64,000 nt of DNA from Oceanihabitans iliipiscarium (GTDB lineage Bacteria; Bacteroidota; Bacteroidia; Flavobacteriales; Flavobacteriaceae): assembly GCF_042686125.1 (NCBI RefSeq), contig NZ_JBHUOV010000001.1:1364001-1428000 (forward strand), read 5' to 3'. A model generated the notes under the pieces. That model ran no database searches. It worked only from the letters and a program-made list of their open reading frames with translations, and had not been told where the DNA came from. Of the stretch, positions 8,671 through 16,250 are shown one piece after another. Every line of letters begins with the position of its first letter. Position 1 is the first letter of the stretch. The position numbers were made by a program, and so were the translations under genes.

Positions 8671-9990
8671 ATGGCAAAATTTGAACTAAAATTACCAAAA
8701 ATGGGAGAGAGTGTTGCTGAAGCGACAATTACTTCATGGTTAAAAGAGGTTGGAGATACTATTGAAGCAGATGAAGCAGTTCTAGAAATTGCTACAGATA
8801 AAGTAGATAGTGAAGTGCCAAGCGAAGTTGATGGCGTTTTAGTAGAGAAGCTGTTTAATGTTGATGATATTGTTCAAGTTGGTCAAACTATTGCTATTAT
8901 TGAAACTGAGGCTAGTGCATCATCATCTACTTCAACTCCAAAAATTGAAGAGGTACAGCAAGAAGTTCCAAAAGTTGCTGTTGCTGAAGTGTCAAAAACT
9001 GTTGTTGCTGCTCAAGAAGTTACTGCTCCTGTTATCTCAAGTGGAGATCGTTTTTATTCACCTTTAGTTAAAAATATAGCTAAACAAGAAAATATATCAC
9101 AGTCTGAACTTGATGCCATTCCTGGAACAGGAAAAGATGGTCGTTTAACTAAAAATGATATTTTAGGACATTTAGAAAGTAGATCATCTAAACCAGCAGC
9201 ACCTGCTGTAGTCGCTCCAGCGCAATCTAATGGTGTTGCCGAAAAATCGAAAAAAGAAGAAGCTCCAGTTATTGCTAGTGGAGAAGATCAGATTATTGAA
9301 ATGACTAGAATGGGCAAACTTATTGCGCATCACATGATAGAGTCGGTTCAAACGAGTGCTCATGTGCAAAGTTTTATTGAAGCCGATGTGACTAAAATAT
9401 GGAATTGGAGAAAGAAAGTTAAAGATGGCTTTATGAAACGCGAAGGCGAGAATTTAACGTTCACGCCAATCTTTATGGAAGCTGTAGCTAAAGCGCTTCG
9501 CGATTTTCCAATGCTAAATATTTCTGTTCAAGGCGATAAAATTATAAAAAGAAAGCATATCAACCTTGGTATGGCTGCTGCTTTAGGAGATGGGAACTTA
9601 ATTGTTCCTGTGATTAAAAATGCAGATCAGTTAAACCTTGTTGGTATGACTAAACAAGTTAACGATTTAGCTAATCGTGCTCGTGAAAATAAATTAAAGC
9701 CTGATGATATACAAGGAGGAACTTATACTGTAACAAATGTAGGTACTTTTGGTAGTATTATGGGAACTCCAATCATTAATCAGCCACAAGTTGGTATTTT
9801 AGCGCTAGGTGCTATTCGAAAAATGCCTGCAGTTATAGAAACTCCAGAAGGCGATTTTATTGGTATTCGTTATAAAATGATTATGTCTCACTCTTATGAT
9901 CATCGTGTTGTTAATGGTGCATTAGGAGGTCAGTTTGTAAAAGCTGTAAAAGATTATTTAGAAGCTTGGGATAGTAATAGAGAGATTTAA
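8671..9990 (+). CDS. 2-oxo acid dehydrogenase E2 (dihydrolipoamide acyltransferase)
   Basis: 439 residues. An N-terminal lipoyl domain carries the lipoylated Lys44 (EIATDKVDSEVPS). An Ala/Pro/Val-rich linker follows, then an E3/E1-binding domain (about 128-168, SPLVKNIAKQ..GTGKDGRLTKNDI), a second linker, and the trimeric catalytic domain from about 210. Residue spacing points to the branched-chain or pyruvate type rather than the 2-oxoglutarate type, but the acyl substrate is not certain. The catalytic motif reads DHRVVNGALGG (His411, Asn415), where most family members have Asp at the last motif position. E1 and E3 genes are not adjacent. A TAATTTTG promoter-like box lies at 8626-8633. Confidence 0.9.
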   Translation: MAKFELKLPKMGESVAEATITSWLKEVGDTIEADEAVLEIATDKVDSEVPSEVDGVLVEKLFNVDDIVQVGQTIAIIETEASASSSTSTPKIEEVQQEVPKVAVAEVSKTVVAAQEVTAPVISSGDRFYSPLVKNIAKQENISQSELDAIPGTGKDGRLTKNDILGHLESRSSKPAAPAVVAPAQSNGVAEKSKKEEAPVIASGEDQIIEMTRMGKLIAHHMIESVQTSAHVQSFIEADVTKIWNWRKKVKDGFMKREGENLTFTPIFMEAVAKALRDFPMLNISVQGDKIIKRKHINLGMAAALGDGNLIVPVIKNADQLNLVGMTKQVNDLANRARENKLKPDDIQGGTYTVTNVGTFGSIMGTPIINQPQVGILALGAIRKMPAVIETPEGDFIGIRYKMIMSHSYDHRVVNGALGGQFVKAVKDYLEAWDSNREI

Positions 9991-10008
9991 AATTAGTTAG
10001 CAAATAAT

Positions 10009-10038
10009 AAAAGCACAGTTTAATAACTGTGCTTTTTT
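10009..10038. terminator. Bidirectional Rho-independent terminator
   Basis: Twelve-base perfect stem AAAAGCACAGTT / AACTGTGCTTTT with a TAAT loop. It is flanked by a T run on the right and an A run on the left, and lies between the convergent E2 and FkbM genes, so it can serve both. Confidence 0.85.
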
Positions 10039-10062
10039 GTTTAATCCAAGAGATTTTTAATA

Positions 10063-11175
10063 TTAAGTGTGGTCTTTTGCTAAAGCAAAAATAATAGTCT
10101 CCTCTCTATGAATAGTGTAGTGGTCTAAATATAGTTCATAACCCAAGTCTAAATCTAATATCCATTTAGGAATATTTATAAAATCATCCATGCTATGGTA
10201 AATAGAAATGGCTAATTTGGGTTTGAACTTTCTAATGGTTTTTTCGGCTCCAATTAAGGCGCTTGGTTCAGATCCTTCAATATCCATTTTTATAAAATCT
10301 ACTTTAGATATTGAATTCCTAGATACAAAATCATCTATAGCTATTGTACTTGTTATTCCTGTTTGTTCATCAAAAGGATAAGACTTGATAATACTTCCAG
10401 GACCATTGTCTTTAATGTAAGTTTTAATATCACTTTTATCGCTCAAAGGGTAAGGAACTATTTCGATTCTCTTTTTTAAACTCGGATTTAAACTTAGGTT
10501 AGTGTTAAAAATTTTAATGTTATTTGGAATAAATTCAAACGAATATACTTTTCCGTGTTCACCCACACAATGAGCAAAATAAAGTGCAGTATCTCCCCAA
10601 CAGCCTCCACAATCAAGTACTATATCATTCTTGTCAACAGAGACGATTTTTTTATTGTCTAATTTATACGCATATTGCTCAAGAACGTAACACGCCATTA
10701 CTCCTATTGGCGAGTAGTACAAATTGATGTCATAACCAAATTTATTTAAATCCATTTTATGTAGCATAAAATGTTTGAAATTTGGATTGATGGAATCGTT
10801 AAGATCTCTTAAATCTGTACATGTTTTTAAACTATTCCAATAAAAGTCATTGTTGGTTTTAAGTTTAATTTTTTTATAACCTAGTAAACGATACGCCATT
10901 AATTGAACTAAGGTTACTTTGTCTTGTTCATTTAAATGACTCCAAAGCAACTCAAGGCCATTATTGTATTTTTGTACAAAGGAATTTATTCGTTTGTCAT
11001 AACCGAAAAACTTATAAATAACGAGCTTTAAATGGTTTTTTATTCTCTTTTTTTGAGTTTTTATCTTATTAGGTGTGTAGTTTCCAAACCTGTTTTCATC
11101 ATAATTTTCAAGACCAAAATTATTTGAAATATTTTTTTTAGTTAATGAATATAATTCAGTTGTAAAGGATTTCAT
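10063..11175 (-). CDS. FkbM family methyltransferase
   Basis: 370-residue SAM-dependent methyltransferase. The SAM-binding glycine loop VLDCGGCWGDTALYFA, the acidic strand end YSFEFIPNN and the FkbM-specific block DFIKMDIEGSEPSALIGAE are all visible in the C-terminal half. The first 150 residues are basic, Asn/Lys-rich and not recognisable. FkbM enzymes usually O-methylate sugars or polyketides, and in Bacteroidota they often sit in glycan clusters; here the gene is alone between housekeeping genes. The target is unknown. The very AT-rich codon use of the N-terminal half could reflect acquisition, but this was not measured. Confidence 0.82.
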   Translation of the reverse strand: MKSFTTELYSLTKKNISNNFGLENYDENRFGNYTPNKIKTQKKRIKNHLKLVIYKFFGYDKRINSFVQKYNNGLELLWSHLNEQDKVTLVQLMAYRLLGYKKIKLKTNNDFYWNSLKTCTDLRDLNDSINPNFKHFMLHKMDLNKFGYDINLYYSPIGVMACYVLEQYAYKLDNKKIVSVDKNDIVLDCGGCWGDTALYFAHCVGEHGKVYSFEFIPNNIKIFNTNLSLNPSLKKRIEIVPYPLSDKSDIKTYIKDNGPGSIIKSYPFDEQTGITSTIAIDDFVSRNSISKVDFIKMDIEGSEPSALIGAEKTIRKFKPKLAISIYHSMDDFINIPKWILDLDLGYELYLDHYTIHREETIIFALAKDHT

Positions 11176-11318
11176 TTATTCTTATTAAGTGTAATAAATC
11201 ACAGAAAGAAATGTGATTTTTTTATGAGAACGAAAAGATAATAATTTATTTAGATATTATGTAAATTAAATCCATTAAGGTTTTTTATAGGCTAGGCATT
11301 TTTTTTGTTTATTCTCTT

Positions 11319-11326
11319 TACCTTTG
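11319..11326 (+). promoter_or_regulatory. Bacteroidota -7 box upstream of the exonuclease operon
   Basis: TACCTTTG matches the TAnnTTTG consensus. Its position predicts transcription starting about 14 bases before the ATG at 11346, which supports that start over the ATG at 11337. Confidence 0.45.
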
Positions 11327-11345
11327 CATAAACTATATGTTATTA

Positions 11346-12122
11346 ATGAATTTAAATCTTACTAAACCCATTTGTTTCTTCGATTTAGAAACTACAGGAA
11401 TCAATATTTCTAAAGATCGCATTGTCGAAATTTCTATATTAAAAGTTTATCCAGACGGAAAGCAAGAAAGTAAAACGTGGCTAGTCAATCCTGAAATTCC
11501 CATTCCAGCTGAAGTGACAGCCATTCATGGTATTTCTGATGAAGATGTTGCAGATAAGCCTACATTCAAAGAACTTGCTAAAGAAATTAATACGGTTATT
11601 AAGGATTCAGATTTAGGCGGATTTAACTCTAATCGATTTGATATTCCATTGTTAGCTGAAGAAATGCTTCGCGCTGATATCGATTTTGATATGAAGAATA
11701 GACTTGCAGTCGATGTGCAAACTATTTTTCATAAAATGGAACAACGCACCTTAAGTGCAGCATATAAGTTTTATTGCGATAAAGATTTAACAGGTGCGCA
11801 TAGTGCTGAAGCTGATACGAATGCCACTTTTGAAGTTCTAAAAGCTCAGCTTGAAAAATATGACAGCTTGCAAAATGACACCAAGTTTTTAGCCGAATTT
11901 AGTTCTCGTAAAAAGTTTGCTGATTTCGCTGGATTTATTATTTATAATAAAAAGAATGAAGAATGCTTCTCTTTTGGCAAACATAAAAATAAGCGAGTGG
12001 TTGATGTATTAAATGATGAACCTGGTTATTTTGGTTGGTTGCTTAATGCAGACTTTCCTCTGTATACAAAAAAGGTACTCACCGCAATTAAATTGAGAGC
12101 GTTTAATAATAAACTAGATTAG
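11346..12122 (+). CDS. DEDDh 3'-5' exonuclease with ExoX-like C-terminal domain
   Basis: 258 residues. The N-terminal DnaQ-like exonuclease domain (about 1-170) carries the DEDDh residues: Asp and Glu in FFDLETTG, Asp in GGFNSNRFDIPLLAEEM, and His/Asp in HSAEADTNATFEV. The C-terminal 70 residues include CFSFGKHKNKRVVDVL and YFGWLLNADFP, which resemble the small C-terminal domain found after ExoX-type nucleases. Likely roles are DNA repair or proofreading-like trimming. It is the first gene of a tight run (next start 2 bases after the stop). An ATG 9 bases upstream (11337) is an alternative start. It may be annotated as DNA polymerase III subunit epsilon, but no polymerase partner is near. Confidence 0.85.
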   Translation: MNLNLTKPICFFDLETTGINISKDRIVEISILKVYPDGKQESKTWLVNPEIPIPAEVTAIHGISDEDVADKPTFKELAKEINTVIKDSDLGGFNSNRFDIPLLAEEMLRADIDFDMKNRLAVDVQTIFHKMEQRTLSAAYKFYCDKDLTGAHSAEADTNATFEVLKAQLEKYDSLQNDTKFLAEFSSRKKFADFAGFIIYNKKNEECFSFGKHKNKRVVDVLNDEPGYFGWLLNADFPLYTKKVLTAIKLRAFNNKLD

Positions 12123-12123
12123 C

Positions 12124-12735
12124 ATGAAACTTATCTGTATTGGACGAAATTACACAGAGCATATTAAGGAGCTAGAAAATGAAAAACCTTCAGATCCTGT
12201 CGTTTTTTTAAAACCAGATACAGCTATATTACTCAAAAAACAACCTTTTTTTATTCCTGATTTCTCTAATGATGTGCATCATGAAGTTGAAATTTTAGTA
12301 AAAATCAATAAAGTTGGTAAGCATATTCAGAAAAAATTTGCTCATAAATATTATGATGAAATAGGGCTAGGAATCGATTTTACAGCACGAGATTTACAGA
12401 AGCAATTAAAGGAAAAAGGTTTGCCATGGGAAAAAGCAAAATCCTTTGATGGAGCAGCAGTTATAGGACGTTGGCTCAATAAAAACGAATTCGAAGATGT
12501 CAATAATTTAAATTTTACTCTTCAAAAAAATGAAGCTCTCGTTCAACAAGGTAATACAAGTTATATGCTCTGGAAAATTGATGAAATTATAGAATATGTG
12601 TCAAAATATTTCACTTTAAAGATTGGAGATATTATATTTACAGGAACTCCAGCAGGAGTTGGCAAGGTAGTTGCTAATGACAAACTAATCGGATGTATAG
12701 AAGACAAACAATTGTTTTCAATAACAGTTAAATAA
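12124..12735 (+). CDS. Fumarylacetoacetate hydrolase family protein
   Basis: 203-residue single FAH fold, the size of acylpyruvate hydrolase/oxaloacetate decarboxylase (FAHD1/YcgM-like) enzymes. The metal-binding acidic residues sit in HHEVEILVKINK and GIDFTARDLQ, and the family block DIIFTGTPAGVGKV is near the C-terminus. Expected chemistry is cleavage or isomerisation of acylpyruvates or related 2-oxo acids in the cytosol. It is coupled to the exonuclease upstream (1-base gap) and to the Hpt-like gene downstream (start immediately after the stop). No aromatic-degradation genes are adjacent, so a metabolite-repair role is plausible but inferred. Confidence 0.88.
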   Translation: MKLICIGRNYTEHIKELENEKPSDPVVFLKPDTAILLKKQPFFIPDFSNDVHHEVEILVKINKVGKHIQKKFAHKYYDEIGLGIDFTARDLQKQLKEKGLPWEKAKSFDGAAVIGRWLNKNEFEDVNNLNFTLQKNEALVQQGNTSYMLWKIDEIIEYVSKYFTLKIGDIIFTGTPAGVGKVVANDKLIGCIEDKQLFSITVK

Positions 12736-13077
12736 ATGGAACAACATTATAAATTATTTAGAGTAAGAGAGTTAGCAGATGGCGATCAAGAATTCATCAA
12801 TGTGCTTGCACAAACCTTTTTGGAAGAAGTTCCAGTAGATGCTGCAAGATTAAAAGAGGCTGTTGAAAATAACAACCACTTAGCCACTTATCAAACAGCT
12901 CATAAGATGAAGCCTACTATTGATATGTTTGAGCTTGGAGTATTAGACACTTTAATTGAGGTTCAAGATTGGGGTAAATTCGAAAAAAAAGAAATCGATA
13001 TTCTTCCTAAACTTGCAATAGTTTTATCTGCAGTAGAACAAGCTGCTAACGAAATTCGATCTGACTTTAACTTATAA
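12736..13077 (+). CDS. Histidine phosphotransfer (Hpt) domain protein
   Basis: 113-residue all-helical protein. The putative phosphorylated His56 lies in TAHKMKPTIDMF, matching the HxxKP/HxLKG motif of Hpt domains. Such stand-alone proteins shuttle phosphoryl groups between hybrid histidine kinases and response regulators, but no kinase or regulator gene lies in this window. It is embedded in the run exonuclease-FAH-Hpt-cinA: its start follows the FAH stop directly and its stop overlaps the cinA start by one base (TAATG), so it is translationally coupled. A non-signalling helical-bundle role cannot be excluded. Confidence 0.75.
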   Translation: MEQHYKLFRVRELADGDQEFINVLAQTFLEEVPVDAARLKEAVENNNHLATYQTAHKMKPTIDMFELGVLDTLIEVQDWGKFEKKEIDILPKLAIVLSAVEQAANEIRSDFNL

Positions 13078-14327
13078 TGCAAGCTGAAATAATTACCATT
13101 GGCGACGAGATTCTCATTGGTCAAATAGTTGATACCAATTCGGCTTTTATTTCACAACATCTTAATAATATTGGTGTGTCTGTTTATCAAATCACTTCGG
13201 TTCAGGATGACAGACAGCATATTTTACAAGCCCTTCAAGAAGCCGAAAACAACGCAGATATTATTATAATCACTGGAGGTTTAGGACCAACCAAAGATGA
13301 TATTACTAAAACAACAATAGCAGAGTATTTCAATGATACCTTAGTGCAAGATCCTGCAGTTTTGAAGAATATTGAAAGCCTTTGGGAAAAGTATATCAAT
13401 ACACCTTTAGCGCAAGTTAATATCGATCAAGCTTTAGTCCCAAGCAAAGCAATAACCTTAATGAATATTTACGGAAGCGCTCCAGGCATGTGGCTAGATA
13501 AAGGAAATAAAACCTTTATTTCGCTGCCAGGTGTGCCCTTTGAAATGCGAGCTTTAATAGAACAAGAAGTCCTGCCAAAACTTCAAAAAAAATATAAGTT
13601 TCCATATATATTGCATAAAACACTACTCACTTATGGTATTGGTGAAAGTACTTTGGCTGCAAGAATAGAAGGCTGGGAAGACCAGCTGCCAGACTATATT
13701 AAACTGGCATATTTACCTAATTTAGGAAAAGTAAGATTACGTCTTTCAGCTAAAGGAAATAATAAAGAACTAATACAACAAGAAGTCGAAAAGCAAATCC
13801 AATTGCTTTTACCTCAAATAAACGATGTGTTTGTTGGCTTTCAGGATATTGAAGAATCGCTTGAAGCTATTATTGGCAAGCAATTAACTCAATTAAATAA
13901 AACACTTGCAACTGCAGAAAGTTGTACAGGCGGAAAAATAGCGGCTCACTTGACAGCGAATTCAGGAGCATCTGCTTATTATAAAGGAAGTGTTGTCAGT
14001 TATGCGACAGAAGTAAAAATCAATGTGTTAAAGGTGCCAGAAAAACTTATTAACGAATATTCAGTGGTTAGTGCAGAAGTTGCTGAAGCTATGGCAAAAA
14101 ATGTACTCGACTTGTTTCAAACCGATTATGCGATTGCTACCACAGGAAACGCTGGGCCAACTAAAGGCGACGCAGATGCTGATGTAGGAACTGTTTTTAT
14201 AGCTATAGCGACAAAAAGCTCGGTGTATTCAGAACAATTTGCCCTTGGAAACCACAGAACTAAAGTGGTAAATAAAGCCGTAAATAAAGCCTTTGAAATG
14301 CTGCAAAAAGAAATTTTAAAAAATTGA
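13077..14327 (+). CDS. cinA: CinA-like protein (competence/damage-inducible protein A)
   Basis: 416 residues in two domains. The N-terminal molybdopterin-binding-like (COG1058) domain covers about 1-170 with IGDEILIGQIVDTNS and ITGGLGPTKDDITK. The C-terminal nicotinamide-nucleotide amidase (PncC/CinA-C) domain covers about 255-416 with LATAESCTGGKIAAHLT and TTGNAGPTKGD. Family members hydrolyse ADP-ribose-type pyrophosphates and deamidate NMN in pyridine-nucleotide salvage. It is the last gene of the run starting at 11346. The start overlaps the previous stop by one base. Confidence 0.93.
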   Translation: MQAEIITIGDEILIGQIVDTNSAFISQHLNNIGVSVYQITSVQDDRQHILQALQEAENNADIIIITGGLGPTKDDITKTTIAEYFNDTLVQDPAVLKNIESLWEKYINTPLAQVNIDQALVPSKAITLMNIYGSAPGMWLDKGNKTFISLPGVPFEMRALIEQEVLPKLQKKYKFPYILHKTLLTYGIGESTLAARIEGWEDQLPDYIKLAYLPNLGKVRLRLSAKGNNKELIQQEVEKQIQLLLPQINDVFVGFQDIEESLEAIIGKQLTQLNKTLATAESCTGGKIAAHLTANSGASAYYKGSVVSYATEVKINVLKVPEKLINEYSVVSAEVAEAMAKNVLDLFQTDYAIATTGNAGPTKGDADADVGTVFIAIATKSSVYSEQFALGNHRTKVVNKAVNKAFEMLQKEILKN

Positions 14328-14338
14328 TAAAAATAAGA

Positions 14339-14368
14339 TTGTCAAAAGATAAAGAATTTGTATATTTG
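14339..14368 (+). promoter_or_regulatory. Bacteroidota sigma-A promoter of the rpmB operon
   Basis: TTG at 14339-14341, a 19-base spacer and TATATTTG at 14361-14368. This matches the -33/-7 consensus (TTG-N19-TAnnTTTG) of Bacteroidota well. It implies a leader of about 35 bases ahead of rpmB. Confidence 0.65.
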
Positions 14369-14407
14369 CACCTCGTTTTGAAATAACAATATTAAAGTTT
14401 AGAAAGA

Positions 14408-14644
14408 ATGTCAAGAGTTTGTGAACTTACAGGAAAGAAGGCAATGGTTGGAAACAACGTGTCTCACGCTATGAATAAGACTAAACGCAAGTTCGATGCG
14501 AACTTAATTAAAAAGCGTTTCTTTATTCCTGAAGAAGATAAGTGGGTAACTTTAAAAATATCTACTTCTGCATTAAAGACTATTAACAAAATAGGAATTT
14601 CTGCTGCATTAAAAGAAGCTAGAACCAAAGGGTTTATTAAATAA
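14408..14644 (+). CDS. rpmB: 50S ribosomal protein L28
   Basis: 78-residue basic ribosomal protein. MSRVCELTGKKAMVGNNVSHAMNKTKRKF is recognisably L28 in its opening MSRVCELTGKK and NVSHAMNKTKR blocks. It binds the large subunit near the exit side. It heads the rpmB-rpmG-DUF4295 operon typical of Bacteroidota, with the strong upstream promoter at 14339-14368. It is the normal length for the phylum. Confidence 0.97.
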   Translation: MSRVCELTGKKAMVGNNVSHAMNKTKRKFDANLIKKRFFIPEEDKWVTLKISTSALKTINKIGISAALKEARTKGFIK

Positions 14645-14670
14645 TTAGCCACATTTAAAAGTTTAAGAAA

Positions 14671-14853
14671 ATGGCAAAAAAAGGTAATAGAGTACAAGTA
14701 ATATTAGAGTGCACAGAGCACAAAGAGTCTGGACAACCAGGAACATCTCGTTATATTACTACTAAAAATAAAAAGAACACTCCAGATAGAATGGAAATTA
14801 AAAAATTCAATCCTATCTTAAAGAAAATGACTGTTCATAAAGAAATTAAATAA
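14671..14853 (+). CDS. rpmG: 50S ribosomal protein L33
   Basis: 60-residue ribosomal protein with the L33 signature (VQVILECTEHKESG, RYITTKNKKNTPDRMEIKKF). Only one Cys remains, so this is the Cys-poor, zinc-independent form. It starts 26 bases after rpmB in the same operon. Confidence 0.96.
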   Translation: MAKKGNRVQVILECTEHKESGQPGTSRYITTKNKKNTPDRMEIKKFNPILKKMTVHKEIK

Positions 14854-14871
14854 CAACAAACACATTAGGTC

Positions 14872-15024
14872 ATGGCAAAGAAATCCGTAGCATCATTACA
14901 AACTGGATCAAAAAGATTAACAAAAGCGATCAAAATGGTAAAGTCTCCTAAAACAGGCGCTTACATGTTTGTAGAGTCAGTAATGTCACCAGAATTCGTA
15001 AACGATTTCTTAAATAAGAAATAA
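14872..15024 (+). CDS. DUF4295 small basic protein
   Basis: 50-residue Lys-rich protein that begins MAKKSVASLQTGSKRLTKAI and ends EFVNDFLNKK. Its position right after rpmG, 18 bases downstream, is the standard place for DUF4295 proteins in Bacteroidota. Size, basic character and operon suggest a ribosome-associated protein; this is inference from context, as no function is established to my knowledge. It is easily missed by gene finders because of its length. A strong terminator follows. Confidence 0.88.
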   Translation: MAKKSVASLQTGSKRLTKAIKMVKSPKTGAYMFVESVMSPEFVNDFLNKK

Positions 15025-15046
15025 GTTCACTAAGTAAAAGATATAT

Positions 15047-15080
15047 AAAAGCTGCTTTCGTTAAGAAAGCAGCTTTTTTT
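15047..15080 (+). terminator. Terminator of the rpmB-rpmG-DUF4295 operon
   Basis: Thirteen-base stem AAAAGCTGCTTTC / GAAAGCAGCTTTT with a GTTAA loop and a T run. It separates the ribosomal operon from ftsY. Confidence 0.9.
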
Positions 15081-15149
15081 ATATTTACACGTTTTAATGA
15101 CAAAATAGCAGCTAGGTAAAAAAGGCGCGACTATTGTTATTGTAATTAT

Positions 15150-15224
15150 GGCGTTACCTAAAGGTCGCGCTTTCGCAAGTCGCTATCAGAGATGAGCTCC
15201 AACAATTGCTCAATCCCTAACGCG
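15150..15224 (+). repeat. Palindromic intergenic repeat, copy 1
   Basis: Begins GGCGTTACC and ends CCCTAACGC, so the ends are inverted repeats. The internal blocks GTCGCGCTTTCGC, AGTCGCT and GAGCTCCAACAATTGCTC are shared with copy 2 (23639-23761) and, in reverse orientation, partly with copy 3 (38137-38247). It lies between the DUF4295 terminator and ftsY. It looks like a REP/MITE-type dispersed element. Confidence 0.65.
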
Positions 15225-15272
15225 AAAAAGTTTCAAAAAAACGTTTGCGTATAAATAAATAAACATGTTTAG

Positions 15273-16247
15273 ATGAGTTTTTTTAAAAAAATATTTTCTT
15301 CAGAAAAAAAAGAAACCTTAGATAAAGGCTTAGAAAAAACAAGCACTAGTTTTTTAGGTAAACTTAGTAAAGCTGTCGCAGGAAAGTCTAAGGTTGATGA
15401 TGATGTGTTAGATAATCTTGAAGAAGTTTTAGTCTCAAGTGATGTTGGTGTTAATACCACATTAAAAGTCATTGAGCGTATTGAAGCACGTGTGTCTAAA
15501 GACAAATACTTAGGGACAGATGAATTAAATAAAATCCTTCGCGAAGAAATTGCTGGACTGTTAAGCGAAACCAATTCTGGTGAAGCTACAGAATATACTA
15601 TTCCAGATTTGCCTCCACAAGAAAACGGAAGCAAAACACCTTATGTGCTAATGGTTGTTGGTGTTAATGGTGTTGGTAAGACAACAACTATTGGTAAGTT
15701 AGCTTATCAATTTAAAAAGCAAGGACTTAAAGTGGTGCTTGGTGCTGCAGATACATTTCGTGCTGCTGCTATAGATCAGCTACAGGTTTGGGCAGATCGT
15801 GTCGATGTGCCAATGGTACGTCAAGATATGGGAAGTGATCCTGCTTCAGTTGCTTTTGATGCTTTGCAATCTGGTGTTACTCAAGATGCAGATGTTATTA
15901 TTATTGATACTGCTGGACGTTTACACAATAAAGTCAACTTAATGAATGAGCTAACAAAAGTAAAACGTGTCATGCAAAAAGTGATAGGAGATGCACCTCA
16001 CGATGTTTTATTAGTGCTTGATGGTTCTACAGGTCAAAATGCTTTTGAACAAGCTAAACAGTTTACAGCAGCAACAGAAGTCACTTCACTTGCAGTAACT
16101 AAACTAGATGGTACCGCTAAAGGTGGTGTTGTGATTGGGATTTCAGACCAATTTCAAATTCCTGTTAAATATATTGGCGTTGGTGAAGGCATAGAAGATC
16201 TACAAGTTTTTAATAAGTATGAGTTTGTAGATTCGTTTTTTAAGTAG
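15273..16247 (+). CDS. ftsY: Signal recognition particle receptor FtsY
   Basis: 324-residue SRP-family GTPase at the inner membrane that docks ribosome-nascent-chain complexes for SecYEG. A short charged N-terminal region and four-helix N domain (to about 110) precede the G domain, with P-loop VNGVGKTTTIGKLA, DTFRAAA, DTAGRLHNK and TKLDGTAKGG. The long acidic A domain of E. coli FtsY is missing, which is normal in this phylum. The start ATG at 15273 overlaps the stop of a three-codon reading frame (ATG at 15265). A palindromic repeat lies just upstream. The 3' end is 3 bases from the convergent serine-hydrolase stop. Confidence 0.95.
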   Translation: MSFFKKIFSSEKKETLDKGLEKTSTSFLGKLSKAVAGKSKVDDDVLDNLEEVLVSSDVGVNTTLKVIERIEARVSKDKYLGTDELNKILREEIAGLLSETNSGEATEYTIPDLPPQENGSKTPYVLMVVGVNGVGKTTTIGKLAYQFKKQGLKVVLGAADTFRAAAIDQLQVWADRVDVPMVRQDMGSDPASVAFDALQSGVTQDADVIIIDTAGRLHNKVNLMNELTKVKRVMQKVIGDAPHDVLLVLDGSTGQNAFEQAKQFTAATEVTSLAVTKLDGTAKGGVVIGISDQFQIPVKYIGVGEGIEDLQVFNKYEFVDSFFK

Positions 16248-16250
16248 GAC

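Noticed and set aside
8858..9067. Leu/Lys-rich plus-strand frame inside the E2 gene
   Set aside because: A frame-shifted reading of the Val/Ala/Glu-rich linker, fully inside the E2 coding sequence.
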